A stretch of DNA of 5,023 nucleotides from CAZAGD01 sp049699975 (GTDB lineage Bacteria; Desulfobacterota; SM23-61), in NCBI GenBank assembly GCA_049699975.1, contig JBNAWB010000229.1:1-5023 (forward strand), read 5' to 3'. Every line of letters starts with the position of its first letter. The stretch's first letter is position 1. The translations under genes were made by a program, and so were the position numbers. Of the stretch, positions 1-5,023 are shown one piece after another. The notes under the pieces were generated by a model that had not been told where the DNA came from, ran no database searches, and was given only the letters and a program-made list of their open reading frames with translations.

Positions 1-373
<373 letters not shown>

Positions 374-381
374 AAAGCTAA

Positions 382-403
382 CTCCGGCATTTTTCGGCCG
401 GAG
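382..403. other. GC-rich hairpin in the 16S leader (terminator-like on the + strand)
   Basis: CTCCGGC (382-388) and GCCGGAG (397-403) form a perfect 7-bp stem with an 8-base loop. It sits nine bases outside the predicted mature 16S 5' end. Read on the plus strand it is followed by ATTTTTT, which gives it the form of a rho-independent terminator. On the minus strand, the direction of the rRNA, the U-run lies before the stem and the hairpin should not terminate. It could be a processing or folding element of the precursor leader, or a block against antisense transcription coming out of the 16S gene. The structure is seen; its role is inferred. Confidence 0.6.
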
Positions 404-450
404 ATTTTTTCTAATGAAGAGAAGACCCCACCGCAAGGTTTGCTTATTTA

Positions 451-464
451 GTTTTCAAAGAACA
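451..464 (-). promoter_or_regulatory. boxA-like rRNA antitermination element
   Basis: The minus strand reads TGTTCTTTGAAAAC, close to the boxA element (TGCTCTTTAACA in E. coli; TGTTCTTTGAAAA-type in many Gram-positive rRNA leaders). It lies about 12 bases downstream of the expected start from the proximal promoter and about 78 bases before the mature 16S. BoxA RNA is known to bind NusB/NusE and let RNA polymerase pass termination signals in rRNA operons. Position and sequence both fit; function is by analogy. Confidence 0.75.
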
Positions 465-482
465 ATTTTAAGGCAGAATTTT

Positions 483-512
483 ATTATAAAAAACTGCTTA
501 GAAGATTGTCAA
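483..512 (-). promoter_or_regulatory. rRNA promoter P2 (proximal), sigma-70 type
   Basis: On the minus strand a perfect -35 TTGACA (512-507) and a perfect -10 TATAAT (488-483) are separated by 18 bases. The expected start is near 476, just before the boxA-like element. The DNA upstream of the -35 contains A and T tracts (about 513-545) that could act as an UP element, as is common for rRNA promoters. Two perfect hexamers make this a strong call. Confidence 0.85.
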
Positions 513-567
513 GGAAAAATTTTTGAACTGTAAAGTTTTTGCGGAAAAATTCTTAATTCTAAAAACT

Positions 568-595
568 ATTATAATTAATTTTTTTTCTTTGTCAA
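568..595 (-). promoter_or_regulatory. rRNA promoter P1 (distal), sigma-70 type
   Basis: On the minus strand a perfect -35 TTGACA (595-590) and a perfect -10 TATAAT (573-568) are separated by 16 bases. The expected start is near 561. It stands about 83 bases upstream of P2, giving the tandem P1-P2 layout usual for rRNA operons. The -35 lies 65 bases beyond the rny stop codon, and no convincing terminator separates them, so some rny transcripts may also enter the rRNA region. Confidence 0.85.
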
Positions 596-659
596 CCCCA
601 AAATTATTCTACGTGAAATTTTTTTATTTTATTATAAGTCATTATAATTATTTGTATCT

Positions 660-2222
660 TTATTTGGCATAATCTACCACTCGCGTTTCTCTAATCACGG
701 TTACCTTTATTTGGCCCGGATAGGTCAATTCATTTTCTATTTTCCGGGCAATATCTCTGCTCAACATTATGGCGTCAGCATCTGATATCTCTTCGTTTTC
801 CACCAGCACTCTAATTTCTCTTCCCGCTTGCAAAGCATAAGCTTTACTAACCCCAGGGAAGGAATAAGCAATTCGCTCTAAGTCCTCGAGCCTTTTTACA
901 TAGGTCTCTAACATCTCCCGTCTTGCTCCGGGACGGGCAGCAGAAAGAGCATCCGCGGCCTGAATTAATATAGCCAATATACTCTGGGGTTTCTCATCAT
1001 CGTGATGAGCAGCAATAGCATGAACAATTTTGGGGTTCTCTCCGTACTTACGGGCTAACTCGGCGCCAATAAGGGCATGAGCCCCTTCGACTTCGTGATC
1101 AATAGCTTTGCCTATATCATGGAGCAAACCCGCTCTCTTAGCCTGTTTTATATTCAAACCAAGCTCGGCCGCCATAGCTCCGGCGAGGAAAGCTACTTCT
1201 AAAGAATGCTGAAATACATTTTGCGCAAAGCTCGTGCGAAACTTCAGTTTGCCTATCATTCTGATCAACTCCGGGTGAATGCCATGGACGCCCACATCAA
1301 AAGTCGCTCTTTCTCCAGTTTCGCGGATGATCTGCTCCACTTCTTGTTCTGCTTTAGACACAATCTCTTCGATCCGGCTCGGATGAATCCGGCCATCGGT
1401 AATTAATCTTTCTAAAGCAATGCGGGCGATTTCTCGCCGGATGGGATTGAACCCTGAAATAACAACCGCTTCTGGAGTATCATCGATAATTAAATCAACT
1501 CCGCAAGCTGCTTCCAGAGTACGAATATTTCTCCCTTCGCGGCCAATGATTCTCCCTTTCATCTCTTCATTTGGTAGATTGACTACCGAAACCGTCTCCT
1601 CCGCCACATAATCAGCGGCGTAGCGCTGGATGGCCGAGGCAATTATCTCTTTGGCTTTCCGATCAGCAATGCTCTGGGTTTCTTCCTCGATGCGCTTAAT
1701 CAGTTTGGCACATTCATGGCGCATTTCACTTTCCACCATCTGCATCAGCCGCTCTTTAGCTTCTTCTGCAGAAATACCGGCCATCTGCTCTAAAAGCTGC
1801 TTTTGCTCTTCTACCAAAGTTTGGTATTGTTTTTCCTTTTCATTGATGATTTTCTCTTGCTGCTGTAAGGCCTTCTCGCGTTTGCTTAGACTGGCTTCTT
1901 TTTGATCGAGCAGGTCCAATCGCTTATCGATATTTTCTTCTTTCTGCAACAGGCGCCGTTCCATATTTTGGAGTTCTAAGCGCCGTTCTTTGGCCTCAGC
2001 TTCGAATTCCACCCGCGCGCGATAGAAGTGATCTTTAGCTTGGATTTCTGCTTCTTTTTTTAAGGCCTCAGCTTCTCTCTTAGCCGTTTCTAAGAGTTCG
2101 CGCGCTTTTTGTTCGGCCAGTCGCCAGCGATTAGCAGCGATTCTTTTATTAATCAGAAAGCCCGCCCCCAAGCCTATTAAAAATAGACCAAGAGCCAGGC
2201 CTATTATCCAATATAGATCCAC
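660..2222 (-). CDS. rny: Ribonuclease Y (membrane-anchored endoribonuclease)
   Basis: This 520-residue protein has the full RNase Y architecture and the family's usual length. One N-terminal membrane helix (residues ~4-24) is followed by a long charged coiled coil (~30-185). A KH RNA-binding domain comes next, with its GxxG-type loop in GRIIGREGRN (223-232), and then a metal-binding HD domain. The HD residues visible are H339, the H368-D369 pair and D424. Family members cut single-stranded mRNA at the inner membrane and start bulk mRNA decay; RNase Y takes the role RNase E has in E. coli. The start is GTG (2220-2222), supported by AGGAG eight bases upstream and by the membrane helix beginning directly after it. 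The stop is TAA. It is last of the protein genes before the rRNA promoters and lies downstream of the 6S RNA after a 267-base leader. I see no strong promoter of its own, so it may be transcribed from the zapA promoter or from a weak one in the leader. All motifs are intact. Confidence 0.97.
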   Translation of the reverse strand: MDLYWIIGLALGLFLIGLGAGFLINKRIAANRWRLAEQKARELLETAKREAEALKKEAEIQAKDHFYRARVEFEAEAKERRLELQNMERRLLQKEENIDKRLDLLDQKEASLSKREKALQQQEKIINEKEKQYQTLVEEQKQLLEQMAGISAEEAKERLMQMVESEMRHECAKLIKRIEEETQSIADRKAKEIIASAIQRYAADYVAEETVSVVNLPNEEMKGRIIGREGRNIRTLEAACGVDLIIDDTPEAVVISGFNPIRREIARIALERLITDGRIHPSRIEEIVSKAEQEVEQIIRETGERATFDVGVHGIHPELIRMIGKLKFRTSFAQNVFQHSLEVAFLAGAMAAELGLNIKQAKRAGLLHDIGKAIDHEVEGAHALIGAELARKYGENPKIVHAIAAHHDDEKPQSILAILIQAADALSAARPGARREMLETYVKRLEDLERIAYSFPGVSKAYALQAGREIRVLVENEEISDADAIMLSRDIARKIENELTYPGQIKVTVIRETRVVDYAK

Positions 2223-2489
2223 TTGGCTAACTCCTCAGAGATGCAGACTTTTTTTGAAAATAAGGCATTCTTCCTTGGGGGAAGAAGACTGGCCAAAAGG
2301 TGAAAAAAGGAAGAAAAGCTTTGGTTTAAAAATAAAGATAAAAATGAGAAATCTTGCGCAGCTGTATTTGGCCCATTCTTTTTTCTTTTTGTCCAATAAA
2401 ATAAATCATTTGCCTAAGTTTTGCTGACCAATATTTTATTTTTTGGCTCCAGCCCTAATTTCTTCCTTTAAATCACCTTATTGATTGTT
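2223..2489 (-). other. Long A/T-rich 5' leader of rny, no gene seen
   Basis: Between the 6S RNA and rny lie 267 bases without a credible coding region. The minus strand is rich in A and T tracts. It contains one modest hairpin, TTCTTCC (2286-2280) with GGAAGAA (2274-2268) around a five-base loop. This is not followed by a proper U-run, so it is not a clear terminator. I searched for sigma-70 hexamers; only weak candidates exist (for example TTGGTC near 2430 with TGATTT 17 bases on), none worth calling a promoter. The stretch also carries a 10-base sequence shared with the 6S RNA (2286-2295). It may be a regulatory leader or simply spacer. Confidence 0.45.
2231..2235 (-). promoter_or_regulatory. 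Ribosome binding site of rny (supports the GTG start)
   Basis: The minus strand reads TGAGGAG ending at 2231, eight bases before the GTG at 2222-2220. This is a strong Shine-Dalgarno match at good spacing, and it decides the start codon because no ATG is suitably placed. Confidence 0.85.
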
Positions 2490-2672
2490 CCCCCGCAGAT
2501 GCCGTGTGATGCTTCTTGTTTGAACCTATGGGTATAGGTGGGTGCCATATTATTGCTTTTGGCGTTCTCGTTTTCCGAAGAATCGAGACTGGCCAGCCAC
2601 AATAAGGGACGGCTCCCTTTCTTTTGCTGTTGGCTCAAAGAATATGGCATCATCACCAACATCGCAGGGGAT
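2490..2672 (-). ncRNA. ssrS: 6S RNA
   Basis: 6S RNA binds the sigma-70 RNA polymerase holoenzyme by mimicking an open promoter, and lowers transcription in stationary phase. On the minus strand the 5' part CCCCTGCGATGTT (2670-2658) pairs with the 3' part GGCATCTGCGGGG (2503-2491). They form a closing stem of CCCC/GGGG and GATG/CATC separated by a 3x3 internal loop. This matches the E. coli ends (UCUCUGAGAUGUU / GGCAUCUCGGAGA). Inside, CTTTGAGCCAACA (about 2640-2628), GGGAGCCGTCCC and the CACC...CATAGGTTCAA block (about 2545-2520) follow the known 6S order, and GAGCC and GGTTCAA resemble the E. coli segments. The length of about 183 bases is typical. It begins about eight bases after the zapA stop, the same synteny as zapA-ssrS in Proteobacteria. 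No strong promoter of its own is seen, so it may be processed from a zapA transcript; exact ends are approximate. A spurious 64-codon ORF overlaps it. Confidence 0.88.
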
Positions 2673-2679
2673 CACCTTT

Positions 2680-2967
2680 TTAACTTTCTTTAATAACCGA
2701 ATGAATTAACTCCGCCAAATGGCCAGTCTTGGCCCCCAATTCTTTTTTTAGCTTCTCCTTCTCTTCTAAGAGATCAAAATAATCATTAGCGATGTTCAAG
2801 GCCGTGAGAATAGCTACATTTAAAGTGGAAATATTAGGCGTTACTTCCGTAATTTCTTTAACTTTTAAATTAATATACTCTCCAATTCTCTTTACCCGCT
2901 CCTCCTCCACATCGCTTCTAATGTTGTATTCCCTTCCTAAGATTTCTATCTTTACCGCACTTTTCAT
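2680..2967 (-). CDS. zapA: Cell division protein ZapA
   Basis: This 95-residue protein matches the ZapA family in length and layout. A short N-terminal globular head (residues ~1-45) contains the pattern I-E-I-L-G-R-E-Y-N-I (7-16) and an EEERVKRIGEYIN helix (21-33). The typical segment LNVAILTALNIANDYF (49-64) follows, leading into a C-terminal coiled coil (~62-92). ZapA is a cytoplasmic dimer/tetramer that binds FtsZ and bundles protofilaments in the Z-ring. The ATG start overlaps the TGA stop of the upstream gene as ATGA, and the Shine-Dalgarno is weak, so translation is probably coupled to that gene. The stop TAA is followed within about eight bases by the 6S RNA. No defects are seen. Confidence 0.94.
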   Translation of the reverse strand: MKSAVKIEILGREYNIRSDVEEERVKRIGEYINLKVKEITEVTPNISTLNVAILTALNIANDYFDLLEEKEKLKKELGAKTGHLAELIHSVIKES

Positions 2968-3209
2968 TCTGCTTGACCATGAGCCAAGATGTGGTCTAAA
3001 CGCTTAAGTAAACTTTCAATCTTCTGTTTGGCCAACTCGCGTTCTTTGGCTAAGACAGCTATTTTCTCTTTTAAACTCCTTAATTCGGATTCTTTTTGTT
3101 TCAATTGTTCATCTAACGTCGTTCTTTCTTTTTTTAAGAGAGTATAGGCCTCTAATAGCTTAGTTATTTTATCTTCTAAAATGCCAAAGCTATCCACCTC
3201 TTCTGCCAT
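2964..3209 (-). CDS. Small coiled-coil protein upstream of zapA (ZapB/TIGR02449-like)
   Basis: This 81-residue protein is almost entirely one predicted coiled coil. Leu/Ile recur at heptad-like spacing from L11 to L71, and the sequence is rich in Lys and Glu. The C-terminal part, KERELAKQKIESLLKRLDHI (55-74), resembles the ending of the TIGR02449 family of short proteins encoded beside zapA, which are similar in size and character to ZapB. ZapB is known to form filaments that link to ZapA at the division site. It is first in a two-gene unit: a promoter lies at 3247-3275, GAAAGG (3221-3216) stands six bases before the ATG, and the stop overlaps the zapA start by four bases. The coupling to zapA and the coiled coil suggest a division role. 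Family membership is judged by resemblance only, since such low-complexity helices align easily. Confidence 0.75.
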   Translation of the reverse strand: MAEEVDSFGILEDKITKLLEAYTLLKKERTTLDEQLKQKESELRSLKEKIAVLAKERELAKQKIESLLKRLDHILAHGQAE

Positions 3210-3215
3210 TTCTTA

Positions 3216-3221
3216 CCTTTC
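3216..3221 (-). promoter_or_regulatory. Ribosome binding site of the coiled-coil gene
   Basis: The minus strand has GAAAGG followed by TAAGAA and then the ATG at 3209-3207. The match and six-base spacing support this start for the small gene. Confidence 0.65.
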
Positions 3222-3246
3222 TTTAGGGATGTTCTTTCTGATAATA

Positions 3247-3275
3247 ATAATCGTCAATTTTGAAAAAAATGTCAA
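3247..3275 (-). promoter_or_regulatory. Promoter of the coiled coil-zapA(-6S RNA-rny) unit
   Basis: The minus strand carries a perfect -35 TTGACA (3275-3270) and, 17 bases on, GATTAT (3252-3247), a 4-of-6 match to TATAAT. The expected start is near 3240, giving a leader of about 30 bases to the ATG at 3209. A second TTGAC (3257-3253) lies between the two hexamers. The murJ terminator just upstream makes an independent promoter here necessary. It is the nearest good promoter upstream of zapA, the 6S RNA and probably rny. Confidence 0.7.
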
Positions 3276-3329
3276 TCTTTTTATTATTTGGCCATTGATC
3301 GAGCTTTTTTTCCTTTTTTTAGGCTGGAG

Positions 3330-3372
3330 AAAAAAGACCAAGCTAAAAATCCTTCATCCAGGTTTAGCTTGG
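3330..3372 (-). terminator. Rho-independent terminator of murJ, overlapping its 3' end
   Basis: On the minus strand CCAAGCTAAA (3372-3363) and TTTAGCTTGG (3347-3338) form a perfect 10-bp stem with a 15-base loop. It is followed by TCTTTTTT (3337-3330). The first arm lies within the last codons of murJ and the stop codon falls in the loop. Read on the plus strand the stem is followed by CTTTTTAATTTT, so it could act in both directions, though no plus-strand gene needs it. The stem quality and U-run make it a good terminator. Confidence 0.82.
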
Positions 3373-4946
3373 CTTTTTAATTTTCTTAAGATGGCCATTA
3401 AAATCGGCCTTATCTCTTCTTTTCCCCCAAAATAGGTAATTAATCCATAAATCGTCGCCCCCACAACGATGGCCTCGACCAGAAAAAGAATCTTCGAGGT
3501 GGTGACGCCGCTTGTTTCCCACGAACAACCTGCGCAAATAACATATATCGCTACGCCCATCACCAAGGAAGCTGCTAAACTTTGGCCGAAGGCCCGGATA
3601 AGCTGCGGAGATCCAATGCTCCCTATTTTTCTTCTCAATTTTATAATTAAAAATGCCAAATTTATTCCCGCCGCCAAAGAAGTGGCCAAAGCTAAACCAC
3701 CGTGTTTTAAAGGAATCATCAGCCACGCTCCCAGTACCGCATTAGCTATCAAGGCCAATGACGCCGCTTTCACTGGGGTCTTCGTATCCTGGAGAGAATA
3801 AAAAGCCGGGACAATTATGCGCACCCCCGCAAAAAAAATTAACCCCAAGGCATAAAAGAGTAAGGCATGCGCGGTCATCTCCGTGGCCTGAGCATCAAAA
3901 GCCCCCCTTTGAAACAAAACATTAATTAATGGCTGGCGAAGAGCAATTAGTCCCACCATGGCCGGCATGATCACCAAAAAAGTCAACCGCAGAGAAAAAG
4001 CAAGGGTCTCCTTCATTGCCCTAATATCGTTTTTAGCTCTCTGATCAGACATGGTGGGCAAAACGGCGGTAGCAATGGCAATGGCAAAAATTCCCATGGG
4101 GAATTCCAAAAGCCGATCAGCATAATATAAGTAAGAAACGCTTCCTTGGGGAAGGTAGGAAGCTAAAAAAGTGCTTACCAATACATTTAGTTGCGTTACT
4201 CCTAACCCCAAAACAGAAGGGGCCATAAGCATGCCGATGCGCCTTACCCCGGGATGAGAAAAATTAAGGAAAAATCGCCATCTAATTCCTTGCCGAAGAA
4301 GAAAAGGAATCTGAAAACTGAGCTGAGCTACTCCTCCTGTAATAACGCCCAGAGCTAATGAAATTATTGGCTCGGCCAGAAATTTATGGAAGAGCAAGGC
4401 AGAAATAATGATGCAAATATTAAGGAGCACAGGAGCCAAGGCGGGCGCTGTAAAATGTTTCCAAGAATTGAGCACACCCATGGCTAAGGCGACTAAACCT
4501 ATAAAAAATATATAGGGAAACATTATCCTGGTGAGCAAAACTGTTAGGTGAAACTTGGCCGCATCTTTAGTAAAGCCATAGGCCATGATTTTAACGATTA
4601 AAGGAGAAAAAATTATTCCTAATCCGGCAATGATAATTAAGCTTACTGTTAAAATAGAAAAAGAGGCATTCACTAATTCATCGCTTTCTTCTTTGGATTT
4701 CTGGTTAAGGTATTCAGAATAAACCGGAATGAAGGAAGCCGTGAGCGCTCCTTCGCCGACTAATCTGCGTAATAGATTGGGAATACGGAAAGCCACAAAA
4801 AAAGCGTCTGTTGCCGAACCAGCTCCAAAGAGAAGAGCCACTACCATATCGCGCCCATACCCAAAGATGCGGGAGAGAAGTGTTGCCGCCCCAACTATGC
4901 TGGCCGCTTTAGCGATCTTTATTTGTTCCTGCGCTTGGACGGACAT
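3354..4946 (-). CDS. murJ: Lipid II flippase MurJ (MviN family)
   Basis: MurJ is an inner-membrane protein that flips lipid II, the lipid-linked peptidoglycan precursor, to the outer face of the membrane. This 530-residue protein is slightly longer than E. coli MurJ (511) and aligns with it from the N-terminus with an offset of eight residues. Residues shown to be essential in E. coli are all present. R24 corresponds to R32 in SRIFGYGRD, D39 to D47 in GAGSATDAFF, R52 to R60 in IPNLLRR, and R270 to R278 in YYADRLLEFP. The later motif FYSLQDTKTPVK is also present. Many hydrophobic segments fit the family's 14 membrane helices. The ATG at 4946 has GGGAG eleven bases upstream, rather far, and AAGGA directly against it. 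No GTG or TTG codon lies nearby, so this start is kept. It ends at a terminator whose stem overlaps its last codons, so it is probably not cotranscribed with the zapA unit. Promoter and operon partners lie outside the window. Confidence 0.96.
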   Translation of the reverse strand: MSVQAQEQIKIAKAASIVGAATLLSRIFGYGRDMVVALLFGAGSATDAFFVAFRIPNLLRRLVGEGALTASFIPVYSEYLNQKSKEESDELVNASFSILTVSLIIIAGLGIIFSPLIVKIMAYGFTKDAAKFHLTVLLTRIMFPYIFFIGLVALAMGVLNSWKHFTAPALAPVLLNICIIISALLFHKFLAEPIISLALGVITGGVAQLSFQIPFLLRQGIRWRFFLNFSHPGVRRIGMLMAPSVLGLGVTQLNVLVSTFLASYLPQGSVSYLYYADRLLEFPMGIFAIAIATAVLPTMSDQRAKNDIRAMKETLAFSLRLTFLVIMPAMVGLIALRQPLINVLFQRGAFDAQATEMTAHALLFYALGLIFFAGVRIIVPAFYSLQDTKTPVKAASLALIANAVLGAWLMIPLKHGGLALATSLAAGINLAFLIIKLRRKIGSIGSPQLIRAFGQSLAASLVMGVAIYVICAGCSWETSGVTTSKILFLVEAIVVGATIYGLITYFGGKEEIRPILMAILRKLKSQAKPG

Positions 4947-4949
4947 TCC

Positions 4950-5023
4950 TTATTCTTCTCCCTTCTGGAAAACTGACCGTCGATCAGTTTTAATTTTTCT
5001 CACCAGCAGGAGACAGGCGGGAG
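4950..5023 (-). other. Possible C-terminal tail of an upstream gene (very tentative)
   Basis: One minus-strand frame is open from the window edge to a TAA at 4952-4950, three bases before the murJ ATG. Its last residues would be KTDRRSVFQKGEE. The other two frames close sooner, with TGA and TAA. About 24 open codons can easily occur by chance, and no family is recognisable. If real, the gene would be tightly linked to murJ and its end would overlap the murJ ribosome binding region. Confidence 0.2.
4969..4991. other. Hairpin upstream of murJ
   Basis: AAAACTGA (4969-4976) and TCAGTTTT (4984-4991) form a perfect 8-bp stem with a seven-base loop. On the minus strand its only U-run is the TTTT of the stem itself, so as a terminator of an upstream gene it would be weak. 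On the plus strand it is followed by AATTTTTC. It could be a weak terminator or a structural element in the murJ leader. Confidence 0.4.

Noticed and set aside
631..648. Inverted repeat ATTATAA/TTATAAT after rny
   Set aside because: The seven-pair stem contains only A and T, and is followed on the rny strand by A-rich rather than T-rich DNA, so it is not a convincing terminator.
1206..1905. Three plus-strand ORFs opposite rny
   Set aside because: They are antisense shadows of the rny coding sequence, with no start signals or family resemblance.
2468..2662. Minus-strand 64-codon ORF between zapA and rny
   Set aside because: It coincides with the 6S RNA, has no recognisable protein features, and its peptide follows the RNA's conserved segments.
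2792..3435. Plus-strand ORFs opposite zapA and in the murJ-zapA gap
   Set aside because: They overlap well-supported genes, the promoter and the terminator; their hydrophobic peptides arise from T-rich DNA.
3364..3726. 120-codon minus-strand ORF within murJ
   Set aside because: It is an alternative frame of murJ, whose own frame has intact conserved motifs throughout.
3469..3801. 110-codon plus-strand ORF opposite murJ
   Set aside because: It is antisense to conserved murJ sequence and has no sign of independent coding.

Overview
All recognisable genes in this window lie on the minus strand, so transcription runs from the high-coordinate end to the low one. The order is murJ (lipid II flippase), a small coiled-coil gene of the zapA-neighbour type, zapA (FtsZ-ring factor), a 6S RNA gene, rny (ribonuclease Y), then the promoter/leader and first ~370 bases of a 16S rRNA gene that runs off the window at base 1.

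The organism is a bacterium with fairly AT-rich intergenic DNA. The 16S 5' region is clearly bacterial, and the order small coiled coil - zapA - 6S RNA is the one known from Proteobacteria. RNase Y, in contrast, is absent from E. coli and typical of Firmicutes, Desulfobacterota (the old Deltaproteobacteria) and several other phyla. The combination would fit a Desulfobacterota- or Nitrospirota-like lineage or an uncultured phylum, but no placement can be made from the sequence by eye.

Layout: 1-373 is partial 16S rRNA. 374-600 is its leader and promoter region, with two tandem consensus promoters, a boxA-like antitermination element and a strong GC hairpin beside the mature 5' end. 660-2222 is rny with a GTG start. 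2223-2489 is a long A/T-rich rny leader with no gene. 2490-2672 is 6S RNA. 2680-3209 is zapA plus the coiled-coil gene, overlapping by ATGA and driven by a good promoter at 3247-3275. 3330-3372 is a rho-independent terminator whose stem includes the last codons of murJ. 3354-4946 is murJ. 4947-5023 holds a hairpin and possibly the tail of an upstream gene.

The genes form a housekeeping cluster for growth: peptidoglycan precursor export (MurJ), division-ring assembly (ZapA and its coiled-coil neighbour), global control of RNA polymerase (6S RNA), mRNA turnover (RNase Y) and ribosome synthesis. I found no new defence, mobile or metabolic system. The most useful points are the 6S RNA gene hidden under a spurious ORF, the signals around the rRNA promoter, and short repeated or complementary sequences shared by the zapA 3' end, the 6S RNA and the rny leader.
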